Origin: Alphaproteobacteria bacterium
Lineage (GTDB): Bacteria; Pseudomonadota; Alphaproteobacteria; UBA8366; Aestuariispiraceae
Length of the DNA: 64,000 nucleotides
Direction of reading: 5' to 3'
Assembly: GCA_006844765.1 (NCBI GenBank)
Contig: SPJV01000099.1
Coordinates: 33,221 to 97,220, forward strand
Part shown: positions 8,317 to 16,814 of the stretch, piece by piece
How the letters are laid out: every line of letters starts with the position of its first letter
Numbering within the stretch: position 1 is the first letter of the stretch
The notes under the pieces: generated by a model
What the model saw: the letters and a program-made list of their open reading frames with translations, nothing else
Told to the model about the DNA's origin: nothing
The model's database searches: none
Translations under genes and position numbers: made by a program

Positions 8317-8997
8317 TCAGTCTTCTCCTATTGGGGTGTCGAATATGGGCATCAAAAGGTAGCCGGCAAGAAAGCCGCCTAAATGCGCCTCCCAGGCGAT
8401 GCGCTCATGAATTCCAATGAGGCTGGGCACAACGGCGCTCAACAAATTCAGGGTGACAAAGACGATTAGAAACCCGACCGCTGTCCGTCGATTGTGAAAA
8501 GGTGGCGGTGGCGGCGCGGTATTGGGGGCCGGCGTAATGGCGATGCGGACGATGGCCCCTGTCAGAGCCGACACTGCACCCGATGCGCCAATGACCAGGG
8601 CGACAGATTCAGGCGACATGCCGAAAACAGAGAAGACGCCGGCGATGGCCCCTGTTGCATAAAGCACAAGGAACCGGGCGCCGCCGGTCCGGCGCGCTAC
8701 CGCGCTGCCGAACGCCATCAGGAACGCCATATTCATTAGCAGATGCGCCCAGCCGCCATGCAGCAAGGCATGTGTCAGGGGTGATAAAATTACGGCCAGA
8801 GGGTCGGCGGCGATCTCTCCCGGCAGGATATAGCGGGCCGGGATGAAGCCGAGCTTGATGCGAATAAGGGCGACAAGTTCGGGCTGGTTGATCCAGGCGG
8901 TCTGCAGCAAAACCATCAGAACATGCACACCGACCGTTACGGCGGCGACCCAGACGACCACTTTCGGGGCGTTCAGGATCGGTTGAGTGTCTGTCAT
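8317..8997 (-). CDS. Rhomboid-family intramembrane serine protease
   Basis: A 226-residue membrane protein with about six hydrophobic segments. The catalytic serine is in GASGAVSALTG and the histidine in AWEAHLGGFLAGYLL, the rhomboid dyad. A loop with HALLHGGWAHLLMNM supplies the conserved His/Asn residues of the oxyanion region. The protease cleaves transmembrane helices in the inner membrane. It is the first gene of a two-gene unit with the nitroreductase. Confidence 0.9.
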   Translation of the reverse strand: MTDTQPILNAPKVVVWVAAVTVGVHVLMVLLQTAWINQPELVALIRIKLGFIPARYILPGEIAADPLAVILSPLTHALLHGGWAHLLMNMAFLMAFGSAVARRTGGARFLVLYATGAIAGVFSVFGMSPESVALVIGASGAVSALTGAIVRIAITPAPNTAPPPPPFHNRRTAVGFLIVFVTLNLLSAVVPSLIGIHERIAWEAHLGGFLAGYLLMPIFDTPIGED

Positions 8998-9191
8998 GGC
9001 AGCTCGTCAGCTCAAAGGGAAGAGGGGCCATTACTTAGCCCTCGCATGCAAGCTGTGCAATCCCACGATGAATTCTGAGGGGCTCTGTTGATGGGGACTG
9101 TTGTGTTTCGGCGCCCGCTGGATACTCTTTCGGTCCGTCCAATCTGGAGGCGATAAATATCTTCGAAACAGATCATGTTGGAGATTCGACA

Positions 9192-9743
9192 ATGAGCAGT
9201 TCAAAAGGCAACGTTGCACAGCTGGTTTCATTTGGCGCAGGGGCGGTTCTTTGTGGGGCGCTGCTGGTTGGTTGTCAGAGTGGCGGGGATAAGAATCTCC
9301 CACTTCTTACCCTCGGTTTTGCTGATACCGCTTGGACGGGGGAGCGAATCCCGGAAGGGCAGCAATGCTCGAAGTTTGGCGGAAAGGGCGCAACGCCTGC
9401 GATGGCTGTCAGCGATATCCCGGCTGGCACTGTAGAAATTGTCGCGGAATTTAACGATCGTAGCTACGCGCCGCTGAGCAGTGGTGGCGGGCATGGCAAG
9501 ATCGGCTTCAGTCATGATGGTAGCGCTGAAGCGGTTTTGCAGTCGGTCCTCGGGGAGACGGCTGACCTGCCGGCAGGAACGCATGTCGTTGCAAAGAACA
9601 GAGCGACGGGATCATTCGCGCGCCCAGGATATCTCCCCCCTTGTTCCGGCGGAAAAGGGAACACCTATTTCGCTGACATTATTGCAATCGATGGTGCTGG
9701 TCAGGCACTAGCCAAAGGGCAAATCATCATCGGTCGTTACTGA
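9192..9743 (+). CDS. Putative lipoprotein with PEBP (YbhB/YbcL)-like domain
   Basis: A 183-residue protein with a lipoprotein signal (lipobox LVGC, Cys28). The mature part parallels the phosphatidylethanolamine-binding fold: GERIPEGQQCSKFGGKGATP followed by DIPAGTVEIVAEFND, then a C-terminal GYLPPCSGGKGNTYFADIIAID, equivalent to the GPxPPxGxHxY block of YbhB. The usual DPDAP and HW residues are not obvious, so this is a diverged member. Two further Cys residues flank the PEBP-like core and may form a disulfide. Function unknown. Confidence 0.6.
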   Translation: MSSSKGNVAQLVSFGAGAVLCGALLVGCQSGGDKNLPLLTLGFADTAWTGERIPEGQQCSKFGGKGATPAMAVSDIPAGTVEIVAEFNDRSYAPLSSGGGHGKIGFSHDGSAEAVLQSVLGETADLPAGTHVVAKNRATGSFARPGYLPPCSGGKGNTYFADIIAIDGAGQALAKGQIIIGRY

Positions 9744-9766
9744 GTTTTCAAAGGAGCAATTATAGT

Positions 9767-11293
9767 ATGAATCAGGCGCAATGGTTGGCGCGTGCAGGAC
9801 GTGCATTTGGTGATTGCCCGGCTACAGCGGTGGGCGCACGTGTTGTTCGGGACTATCGGCAGACAGCTTCACGGGCTGCTCGGTTGGCGGAAGGCTTCCG
9901 TCAGGCTGGGCTGGAAGACGGTGCCCGTATCGCAATCCTGGCCAAGAATGGGCCGGGCTATGTCGAGTTGCTCTATGCAGCGTGGTGGGCCGGTATGGCG
10001 GCCGTACCGATCAATGCCAAGCTGCATCGGGATGAAGTCGCCTATATTCTAGGGGACAGCGGTGCTGCGCTGGTCTTTGCATCTGATGATCTGTTGGAAA
10101 CCGCAAGTGCAGCGGTTGATATGGCTGGTACGTCTGCGCGCGTGATCGCGGTCGGTGGCACCGACCATGATCGCCTGATGCCGGAAAAGGAAGCGATGCT
10201 GGCGACGGTCGATCCGGACAGTCTCGCCTGGCTTTTCTATACCTCTGGTACAACGGGGCGCCCGAAAGGTGCCGTGATCTCCCACAGAAACATTGCGCAT
10301 ATGACCTATGGATATTTCTCCTGCGTCGCCAATGCTGTCCCGGGGGAGGCTGTGTTGCATGCAGCACCGATGAGCCACGGGTCGGGCCTTTATATTATGC
10401 CGCATGTCTATAAGGGCTGCTGTCAGGTGGTGCCGGAAAGTGGCGGTTTCGATCCTGCGGAGATTTTTGAAACGATTGGGCATTGGCCGGGAACTGCGAT
10501 GTTCGGTGCACCGACCATGGTCAACCGGATGACCCGGTGGCCGGGGGAGATCACGGACGCCCAGCTTCAGAACCTCAAGGTCGTGATCTATGGCGGGGCG
10601 CCGATGTATGTTGAGGATTGCGAGGCGGCGTTGAACCGTCTTGGCCCCAGGCTCGCCCAGATCTATGGCCAGGGTGAAAGCCCGATGAACATAACCTGTT
10701 TGGAAACCGCACAGATCGCCAATCGTGATCACCCGCGGTGGCGGGAGATTCTGGGCTCTGCCGGTCTGCCCTATCCCAATGTCGAAGTGCGGGTTGTCGA
10801 TGCTGATGACAACCCGGTCCCGGTTGGCGAAAGCGGGGAGATCATTTGCCGAGGCGATAGTGTCATGCCTGGCTATTGGAACCGCCCGGAAGCGAATGCC
10901 GAAACACTGCGCGGCGGTTGGTTGCATACCGGCGATGTCGGACGCTTTGATGAAGAGGGCTATCTGACATTGATGGATCGATCGAAGGATCTGATCATCT
11001 CCGGCGGGTCCAATATTTATCCGCGCGAGGTGGAAGAGGTGCTTCTGACCCATCCCGGCGTGAAGGAAGTGTCTGTCATCGGTCGGCGGGACCCTGAATG
11101 GGGAGAGGTCGTCGTCGCCTATGTCGTTGGTGAAGCAAAAGAGGTTGAGTTGGACGCGCTTTGCCTGGATCGCATCGCCCGCTTCAAACGCCCGAAATCC
11201 TATATGTTCACGGACGCCCTGCCGAAGAACAACTACGGCAAGATCCTGAAAACGGAACTGCGGGTGCAGGATGCAAAGGGACTGGAAGAATGA
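9767..11293 (+). CDS. AMP-dependent acyl-CoA synthetase/ligase
   Basis: A 508-residue class I adenylate-forming enzyme. The P-loop-like motif is YTSGTTGRPKGAVISHRN, the A5 region is AQIYGQGESP, the hinge region GWLHTGDVGRFDEEGYL with RSKDLIISGGSNIYP, and the C-terminal catalytic lysine lies in PKNNYGKILKTEL. It activates a carboxylic acid to an acyl-AMP and then a CoA thioester. It overlaps the SDR gene by four bases (ATGA), and a sulfotransferase follows, so the three probably act on one substrate. Chain type unknown. Confidence 0.88.
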   Translation: MNQAQWLARAGRAFGDCPATAVGARVVRDYRQTASRAARLAEGFRQAGLEDGARIAILAKNGPGYVELLYAAWWAGMAAVPINAKLHRDEVAYILGDSGAALVFASDDLLETASAAVDMAGTSARVIAVGGTDHDRLMPEKEAMLATVDPDSLAWLFYTSGTTGRPKGAVISHRNIAHMTYGYFSCVANAVPGEAVLHAAPMSHGSGLYIMPHVYKGCCQVVPESGGFDPAEIFETIGHWPGTAMFGAPTMVNRMTRWPGEITDAQLQNLKVVIYGGAPMYVEDCEAALNRLGPRLAQIYGQGESPMNITCLETAQIANRDHPRWREILGSAGLPYPNVEVRVVDADDNPVPVGESGEIICRGDSVMPGYWNRPEANAETLRGGWLHTGDVGRFDEEGYLTLMDRSKDLIISGGSNIYPREVEEVLLTHPGVKEVSVIGRRDPEWGEVVVAYVVGEAKEVELDALCLDRIARFKRPKSYMFTDALPKNNYGKILKTELRVQDAKGLEE

Positions 11294-12096
11294 CGGGCCG
11301 GCTCGCGGGAAAAACGGCGCTGGTGTTGGGCGCCGGGTCGGTTGGAGCCGGTTGGGGAAATGGCAAGGCGACGGCAGTCCTGTTCGCGCGCGAGGGGGCG
11401 AGGGTCGCCTGTGCGGATATCAATGAAGACGCCGCCGTTGAGACCGCAGACATCATCAAGGGGGAGGGCGGTGAGGCCGATGTGATCCGCACCGACGTGA
11501 CCAAGGAAGCAGATATTGTCGCGGCGAAGGATCGGTGCCTCGACCTCTGGGGGCGTATCGATATCCTCGACAACAATGTTGGCATTGCCGAGGCGGTCGA
11601 TATTACGGAGTTGAGCGAAGCGCAGTGGGATCGGGTGATGGATATCAACCTGAAAAGCTGCTTCCTGGGCATGAAGCATGTGATCCCGGTGATGGCGGAT
11701 CAGGGCGGCGGCTCAATCGTCAATATCTCTTCAATCGCCGGTATTCGTTCCATTGGCGTGCCCTATCCAACCTACTACGCAAGCAAGGGCGCGATAAACC
11801 AGCTGACCCGCGCGACGGCTGTCCAATATGCCCCGAAGGGGGTCCGGATCAATGCGGTCCTGCCAGGCCTGATGAAGACCCCGATGGTCGAGAAGGCGGG
11901 TAGTTTGGCGGCGACCTATGCCGATGGTGATGTTGAGGAAATGTGGAAGGTCCGCGATGCTCAATGCCCGATGGGGCATATGGGGGACGCCTGGGATGTC
12001 GCAAACGCAGCGCTATTCCTCGCCAGTGATGAGGCGAAATACATCACTGGCATTGAACTTCTCGTCGACGGCGGAATCACAGCGAAGATTTCATAG
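11290..12096 (+). CDS. SDR-family oxidoreductase
   Basis: A 268-residue short-chain dehydrogenase. The nucleotide-binding loop is LGAGSVGAGWGNGKA, longer than the usual TGxxxGIG, followed by ADIN, where the Asp favours NAD over NADP. The catalytic triad is visible as Ser in VNISSIAG and Tyr/Lys in YYASK. The C-terminus ITGIELLVDGGITAK is typical of the 3-oxoacyl-ACP-reductase-like class. Its ATG overlaps the stop of the acyl-CoA ligase, indicating translational coupling. Confidence 0.88.
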   Translation: MTGRLAGKTALVLGAGSVGAGWGNGKATAVLFAREGARVACADINEDAAVETADIIKGEGGEADVIRTDVTKEADIVAAKDRCLDLWGRIDILDNNVGIAEAVDITELSEAQWDRVMDINLKSCFLGMKHVIPVMADQGGGSIVNISSIAGIRSIGVPYPTYYASKGAINQLTRATAVQYAPKGVRINAVLPGLMKTPMVEKAGSLAATYADGDVEEMWKVRDAQCPMGHMGDAWDVANAALFLASDEAKYITGIELLVDGGITAKIS

Positions 12097-12134
12097 GGGC
12101 TGGATTGTCCAAGGTTAGAGGTGGGCCGTATAAC

Positions 12135-12905
12135 GTGACGTCTTACCAATCTTATTTTCTGTGTACCGCGCCTCGAAGCGGTAGCACGCTGCTTTGCCGG
12201 TTGTTGTCGGCGACTGGCGTGGCCGGCAAGCCTGAATCCTATTTTCATGAGCCTTCACTTAACGCCTGGGGGCTGGATGTCGGGGTATCGCTGGATCACG
12301 CTGCCTCTGAATCACGTCAACTGGATGCGGTCTTGGATGCGGTGGTTCGGGTCGGTACAGCCGATACCGGAATCTTCGCCGCGCGCGTGCAACGGCATAG
12401 TTTCGATTATTTTATCGATCAGCTTGCGCGGTGCTATCCGGCGCTTTCAACCGACCGACAGCGGATTGAACGACGGTTTGGGACGTCCGCTTTCATCTAC
12501 CTCAAGCGCGAAGACAAGGTTCGTCAGGCGATTTCCTTTGTTAAGGCAGAGCAGTCGGGGCTGTGGCATAGGAATGCCGATGGAAGCGAGTTGGAGAGAC
12601 TCGCGCCGCCCGCTGAGCCCGAATACGACGCGCAACGTTTGTGGCGGCAATATCAAACCCTGCTGAATTATGACGACGAATGGGAAGCATGGTTCGCAAA
12701 GGAAGGGATTGAGCCGCATCGGGTTCTCTACGAGACGCTTTCGGTGTCACCGTCGGCTGTCGTGTCCGGCATCTTGGGCCATCTCGGACGGAATGCAGAC
12801 CTTGCGCAGGGCCTTGTTCCCGATGTGGCAAAACTATCCGACCAGATCAGCCAGGATTGGGAGGCGCGATTCAGGTCTGAGTTCGGTCTGGGAGACACCA
12901 AATAG
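12135..12905 (+). CDS. Stf0-type sulfotransferase
   Basis: A PAPS-dependent sulfotransferase of about 256 residues. The 5'-phosphosulfate loop is CTAPRSGSTLLCRLL and ATGVAGKPESYFHEP follows, as in mycobacterial trehalose 2-sulfotransferase Stf0. FIYLKREDKVRQAIS corresponds to the 3'-phosphate-binding segment and EWEAWFAKEGIEPHRVLYE to the Stf0 C-terminal half. I favour GTG 12135 (GAGGTGG ten bases upstream, protein then starts TSYQSYFLCTAPRS); TTG 12105 is an alternative. It follows the ligase/SDR pair, so the acceptor may be a lipid or hydroxylated acyl product; this is inference. Confidence 0.8.
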   Translation: MTSYQSYFLCTAPRSGSTLLCRLLSATGVAGKPESYFHEPSLNAWGLDVGVSLDHAASESRQLDAVLDAVVRVGTADTGIFAARVQRHSFDYFIDQLARCYPALSTDRQRIERRFGTSAFIYLKREDKVRQAISFVKAEQSGLWHRNADGSELERLAPPAEPEYDAQRLWRQYQTLLNYDDEWEAWFAKEGIEPHRVLYETLSVSPSAVVSGILGHLGRNADLAQGLVPDVAKLSDQISQDWEARFRSEFGLGDTK

Positions 12906-12906
12906 G

Positions 12907-13935
12907 CTATGGTTTGCCCAGGCTTTTGATCTGTTCAAGCCCAGGCAGGATTTCACTATAGGTAAACTCGACCTTGCTTTGGGGACCGCCGATGGCCGGG
13001 TCAGGGAAGCGGGTCGACCAAGCGTCCATCTTCAGCATCAGACCGCAGAGCATGCCGCCGACTGCACGGTGGTGCGTCGTGATCAACCGGCGAACATCGC
13101 GAAAGCGTTCTGCATTGATATCCCGCCAGAAATCCTCTGTCTGTTTGTCGAAGATATCAAAGCGCGTCGTGACCGCGCTGGAGACGTAGTTCAGGTCATC
13201 CAAGATGCCCCGTATAATTCTATCCTGCGCCCGGTCATTTTTGATAATCCAGTTTGATCGAAGGTCGCCAAGCCAATCCTGGAAAACTGTTAGTTTTGGC
13301 ACCATCTCGTCCAGAATCTCACGGAAATAGGCTAGGGAAAGGAAGATGTCGCCGTAATCTTCAATAAACTTTGGAATCTCATTGATCCTGACGGCAAGGC
13401 TGTCGGCCATTTGGGTCAGGCGGCGTATTGTTTCTTCCTTATCCGGATTTCGGAGTAACTTTGACAAATCCGCAGCGTCTTCCAGTGGGGAGGCATCCTG
13501 GCCAAACACGTGCTGGACCAAGGGACGCGTGAAGGTTGCCATGCGTTCGGAGAGCTCGGCGCGTTTGGTCTCAGAAAGCGTTAGATGTTCGCTTTCATCG
13601 ACATCGAAATCCATGTTCCGCAATCCGATACGGGTCGAATAGACATCGAAACTGGGGGTTCTACCGAGCTTTTCTATCTGATTGATATCAGCACGCAGTT
13701 CCTCGCCATCCTCGCTTTCCAACATGAGTACAATATCGGAAATGGCGATCTGCCCGCTACCGGATACCCGATCCCGAAACAGCTCAACCGTGGTCTCGAA
13801 GCGATTGTTCTTGATCAGCCGTGCTCGTTTAAGGGCGCTCGTCTTTAACGGCATGATAGATAGCGGTAGGATATGTAGGCTATCCATGTCCGAAGCCGTC
13901 GGCTTCGCAACAAGGGAATCTCGCTCCCCACTCAT
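12907..13935 (-). CDS. Conserved hypothetical protein
   Basis: A 342-residue soluble protein that I do not recognise. The N-terminal third is basic and beta-rich (RFETTVELFRDRVSGSGQ), the middle helical with a run around residues 140-215, and the C-terminus carries RRLITTHHRAVGGMLCGLML. There is no signal peptide and no transmembrane segment. It is convergent with the sulfotransferase, one base apart, and shares a 198-bp divergent promoter region with the aminotransferase at 14134. No function proposed. Confidence 0.65.
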   Translation of the reverse strand: MSGERDSLVAKPTASDMDSLHILPLSIMPLKTSALKRARLIKNNRFETTVELFRDRVSGSGQIAISDIVLMLESEDGEELRADINQIEKLGRTPSFDVYSTRIGLRNMDFDVDESEHLTLSETKRAELSERMATFTRPLVQHVFGQDASPLEDAADLSKLLRNPDKEETIRRLTQMADSLAVRINEIPKFIEDYGDIFLSLAYFREILDEMVPKLTVFQDWLGDLRSNWIIKNDRAQDRIIRGILDDLNYVSSAVTTRFDIFDKQTEDFWRDINAERFRDVRRLITTHHRAVGGMLCGLMLKMDAWSTRFPDPAIGGPQSKVEFTYSEILPGLEQIKSLGKP

Positions 13936-14133
13936 ACTCGTTTATACTCCCCAATATGCCCGTCAGTTCGGACTTTGTGGCAGGGGATTGCATAGGTCAA
14001 TTCTGGAAAGGGCTTCAACTGCAAAACTTCATGCCGAATTCATTTGCGGCAATGGCTGTGGGCGGGTATCCGAGGGCATCCAACACTATCTGTCACCCCT
14101 TAACCCCGGTGCTTTTCTGCCAGGAGGCCACCC

Positions 14134-15312
14134 ATGCGCTATGCTGATCGTGTCAACGCAATTGCGGGCGAATCCGACAAATCTTGGGAAGTTCACATGG
14201 TTGCCCGGAAGCGGGTGGATGCGGGGGAGCGCATTATTCAGCTGACGATTGGCGATCATGACCTGGGCGCGCCGGCAACAGCGGTTGAGGCGACCATCAA
14301 GGGGCTGAAGGACGGCTTGCATCACTACACCAATGCTGGTGGAGAGCCGCGCCTTCTGGACGCCGTTTTCAAGCATTGCCAAAGCCGTCACTATCCCCAT
14401 TTGAAGCCTGAGCAGGTTGTTGTCGTGCCGGGTGCGCAAAATGGGCTCTATTCGGCGGGGATGTGTCTGTTCAATCCCGGCGATGTGGTTCTGGTGCCGG
14501 AGCCCTATTACGCAACCTATATGCCGGCGGTACAGGCGAGCGGCGCGATCGCCAAGCTTGTCCCATTGCGTCCAGAGAACGACTTCCACCTGGATAATGC
14601 CGATCTGGAAGCTGCCTATGCTGCGGCGACCGGGACGGTGCGCGGTGTCCTGATCAATTCCCCCCACAACCCCACAGGTGTCGTGATGCGACCGGAGACG
14701 GTCACTGCCGTCAGTGATTTCATTAAGGCGAATGACCTGTGGCTGATATCGGACGAAGTCTATCAGGATCTCATCTATCGCGGCGAACATATTTCTCCCT
14801 GGAATGAAGCGGGGATGTCGGAGCGAACGATTGTCCTGGGCAGCTTTTCTAAATCCTTTGGGATGACCGGCTGGCGCCTTGGGTGGGTAATCGGACCCGA
14901 ACTGGTGGTTTCTCATATCCGGGAGTTGGCGGGCTGCATGCTTTTTGGATTACCGCCTTTTGTTCAGGACGCCGGCGCGACAGTCATCGAACATGCGGAT
15001 GAAATCATTCCGGTGCTGCATGAACGCTATGGATCACGGGCCAAAGCGGCGGTGGAAGGGCTTAGCCGCATCAATGGATTGCGCTATCACCATCCCGACG
15101 CCGGTATGTTCGTGATGTTCGATGTATCACCCTTTGGGTTGGCGCCGAGGGATTTCGCGCTTCGTCTGTTGGCAGAGGAAGATGTCGCGATCCTGCCTGC
15201 CGATGGGTTTGGCCCCAGCGCGTCAGGGTATCTGCGGATGAGTCTCAGTGCCCCGGTTGACGGTGTTTCGGAGGCCTGTGAGCGCTTGAGCCGTTTCGTT
15301 TCGCGACTTTAA
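14134..15312 (+). CDS. Class I/II pyridoxal-phosphate aminotransferase
   Basis: A 392-residue fold-type I aminotransferase. Visible elements are YTNAGGEPRLLDAV, the PLP-contacting INSPHNPTG, SDEVYQDLIYRG, and the lysine in GSFSKSFGMTGWRLGW. It resembles the broad aspartate/alanine transaminase subgroup; the amino acid used is not determinable. A strong ribosome site AGGAGG precedes the ATG by eight bases. It faces away from the hypothetical gene at 13935, and the 13936-14133 gap should hold both promoters, though I see no convincing boxes. Confidence 0.88.
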   Translation: MRYADRVNAIAGESDKSWEVHMVARKRVDAGERIIQLTIGDHDLGAPATAVEATIKGLKDGLHHYTNAGGEPRLLDAVFKHCQSRHYPHLKPEQVVVVPGAQNGLYSAGMCLFNPGDVVLVPEPYYATYMPAVQASGAIAKLVPLRPENDFHLDNADLEAAYAAATGTVRGVLINSPHNPTGVVMRPETVTAVSDFIKANDLWLISDEVYQDLIYRGEHISPWNEAGMSERTIVLGSFSKSFGMTGWRLGWVIGPELVVSHIRELAGCMLFGLPPFVQDAGATVIEHADEIIPVLHERYGSRAKAAVEGLSRINGLRYHHPDAGMFVMFDVSPFGLAPRDFALRLLAEEDVAILPADGFGPSASGYLRMSLSAPVDGVSEACERLSRFVSRL

Positions 15313-15343
15313 CCAGGAAAGGCGTTCGTCGCGGTCGCTGAGA

Positions 15344-16741
15344 CTAGGCCGCTGTTTCCACGCGATTGCGGCCATTCCCTTTTGCCTCATAGAGCGCCTC
15401 GTCCGCGGCCTTCATCATTTCGGAGGCTTTTTTGTAGGCACCTTCGTTTTCATGGCTTGCGATCCCGGCGCTTAGTGTCACGACAAACGCCCCATTCGGA
15501 GAGGGATGGGAGACCTGGGCAAAGGCGTCTCGAACCTCATTGATAACGCGCAGAGCGGCGTCTTGTGGTGTGTCCGGCATCACCACAACGAATTCCTCGC
15601 CCCCATAGCGTCCAATCACGTCGGTGGCACGCAGCCTTTGCTTCAATAGGTGAGACAGGCTCTTCAAGACCTGATCGCCGACAGGATGCCCGTGGGTGTC
15701 ATTGACCGTTTTGAAATGGTCGAGATCAAGCAGAACCAAAGACAGCGGTGAACCCGTTCGCTTTGCCCTGCCGAAATCTACGTTCAGGCGTTCCTTGATT
15801 GCGGTGTGGTTCAATAGACCCGTCAGGCTGTCGCGCAGCATCGTCGCCCGCAACGCCCGGAAGCGTTCGGCCCGTGTGGCAATTGCGTTGACCAGTAACT
15901 CGGCGTTGATCGGCTTTGTCAGGAAATCATCCCCGCCGGTCCGCATAAGGATCAACTGTTCTCGCCGGTCATCCTCGTTCGACAGGAACACGATCGGGAT
16001 CGAATCATAGGTCGGTTCCTGACGGATTACCTGCGCAAGTTCCCTGCCTTGAACTTCCGGCATAAAATGGTCCATGAGGATCAATTCAGGCCGAAACTCC
16101 GAGAGTTGATCGAACACTTTGTTGGGGTCATGCAGCGAAAGGACTTCCATCCCGGCGGCGCCGAGGACTGTGGCGTGGAACTTAGCGATGGTTTTGTCGT
16201 CATCGACAATCAGAATGCGATAGGGGGCGTGTTCCTTATCCCGTCGCGTTGCTTCCAGCCGGTCGACCAGGGCGATCATGTTTAGAGGTTCGCCCAGAAA
16301 GGTGCTAACGCCAGCCCGCACCGCCGCCAGTCTGGTCTGCATAGAAATATCCTGGGATAGGACGATCATCGGCGGCAAGCTCGTGCGATCATCCATATAC
16401 TCAATCATTTCCAGGGTTTTCTGGCCTAGAATGGATCCATCGATACGAATGATTAAATGGCTGGGTTTCCGCCTTTTGAGGATGTCGCTCAGGTCATCCC
16501 GTCTGCCGATTTCATCAACCCAATATCCGAAGGGGGCAAGCCGCTCGGATATTGTGTCGTGCTTCTTACCAGTCACATCGAGCAACAAAACCAGGCGAGG
16601 CTCTTCATCGGGCGAGGGAGGGGAATTTTCAGGCTGGGAGCTTGGCTGCTGTCGATGGGCAATAGTAGACGGATCGCCGACACTAGCCTGCGCGTCTCCT
16701 ACAGAATTGGATTCTTGTGCCGTTTGAGACAAGCCCGCCAC
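15344..16741 (-). CDS. PleD-like response regulator with GGDEF diguanylate cyclase domain
   Basis: A 465-residue c-di-GMP synthase. Residues about 50-165 form a degenerate receiver domain, 174-290 an intact receiver with DDD at the N-edge and phosphoacceptor Asp224 (ILMDHFMP) and Lys277 (LTKPI). The GGDEF domain has an active GGEEF signature at 380-384 and an inhibitory I-site RATD at 371-374, so feedback inhibition by product is expected. The order REC*-REC-GGDEF is that of Caulobacter PleD. The first 48 residues are low complexity. A motility or surface-attachment role is inferred. Confidence 0.9.
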   Translation of the reverse strand: MAGLSQTAQESNSVGDAQASVGDPSTIAHRQQPSSQPENSPPSPDEEPRLVLLLDVTGKKHDTISERLAPFGYWVDEIGRRDDLSDILKRRKPSHLIIRIDGSILGQKTLEMIEYMDDRTSLPPMIVLSQDISMQTRLAAVRAGVSTFLGEPLNMIALVDRLEATRRDKEHAPYRILIVDDDKTIAKFHATVLGAAGMEVLSLHDPNKVFDQLSEFRPELILMDHFMPEVQGRELAQVIRQEPTYDSIPIVFLSNEDDRREQLILMRTGGDDFLTKPINAELLVNAIATRAERFRALRATMLRDSLTGLLNHTAIKERLNVDFGRAKRTGSPLSLVLLDLDHFKTVNDTHGHPVGDQVLKSLSHLLKQRLRATDVIGRYGGEEFVVVMPDTPQDAALRVINEVRDAFAQVSHPSPNGAFVVTLSAGIASHENEGAYKKASEMMKAADEALYEAKGNGRNRVETAA

Positions 16742-16814
16742 CCTCTATCGTCTCTCCCTTTCAGTCTATCCTCTGGGCGAGACCGCAGCAAGGCGGGCGC
16801 ATCACTCAATGCAG

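Noticed and set aside
10049..11053. 334-codon minus-strand frame over the acyl-CoA ligase
   Set aside because: Shadow of a strong coding gene; His/Arg-rich composition typical of antisense frames.
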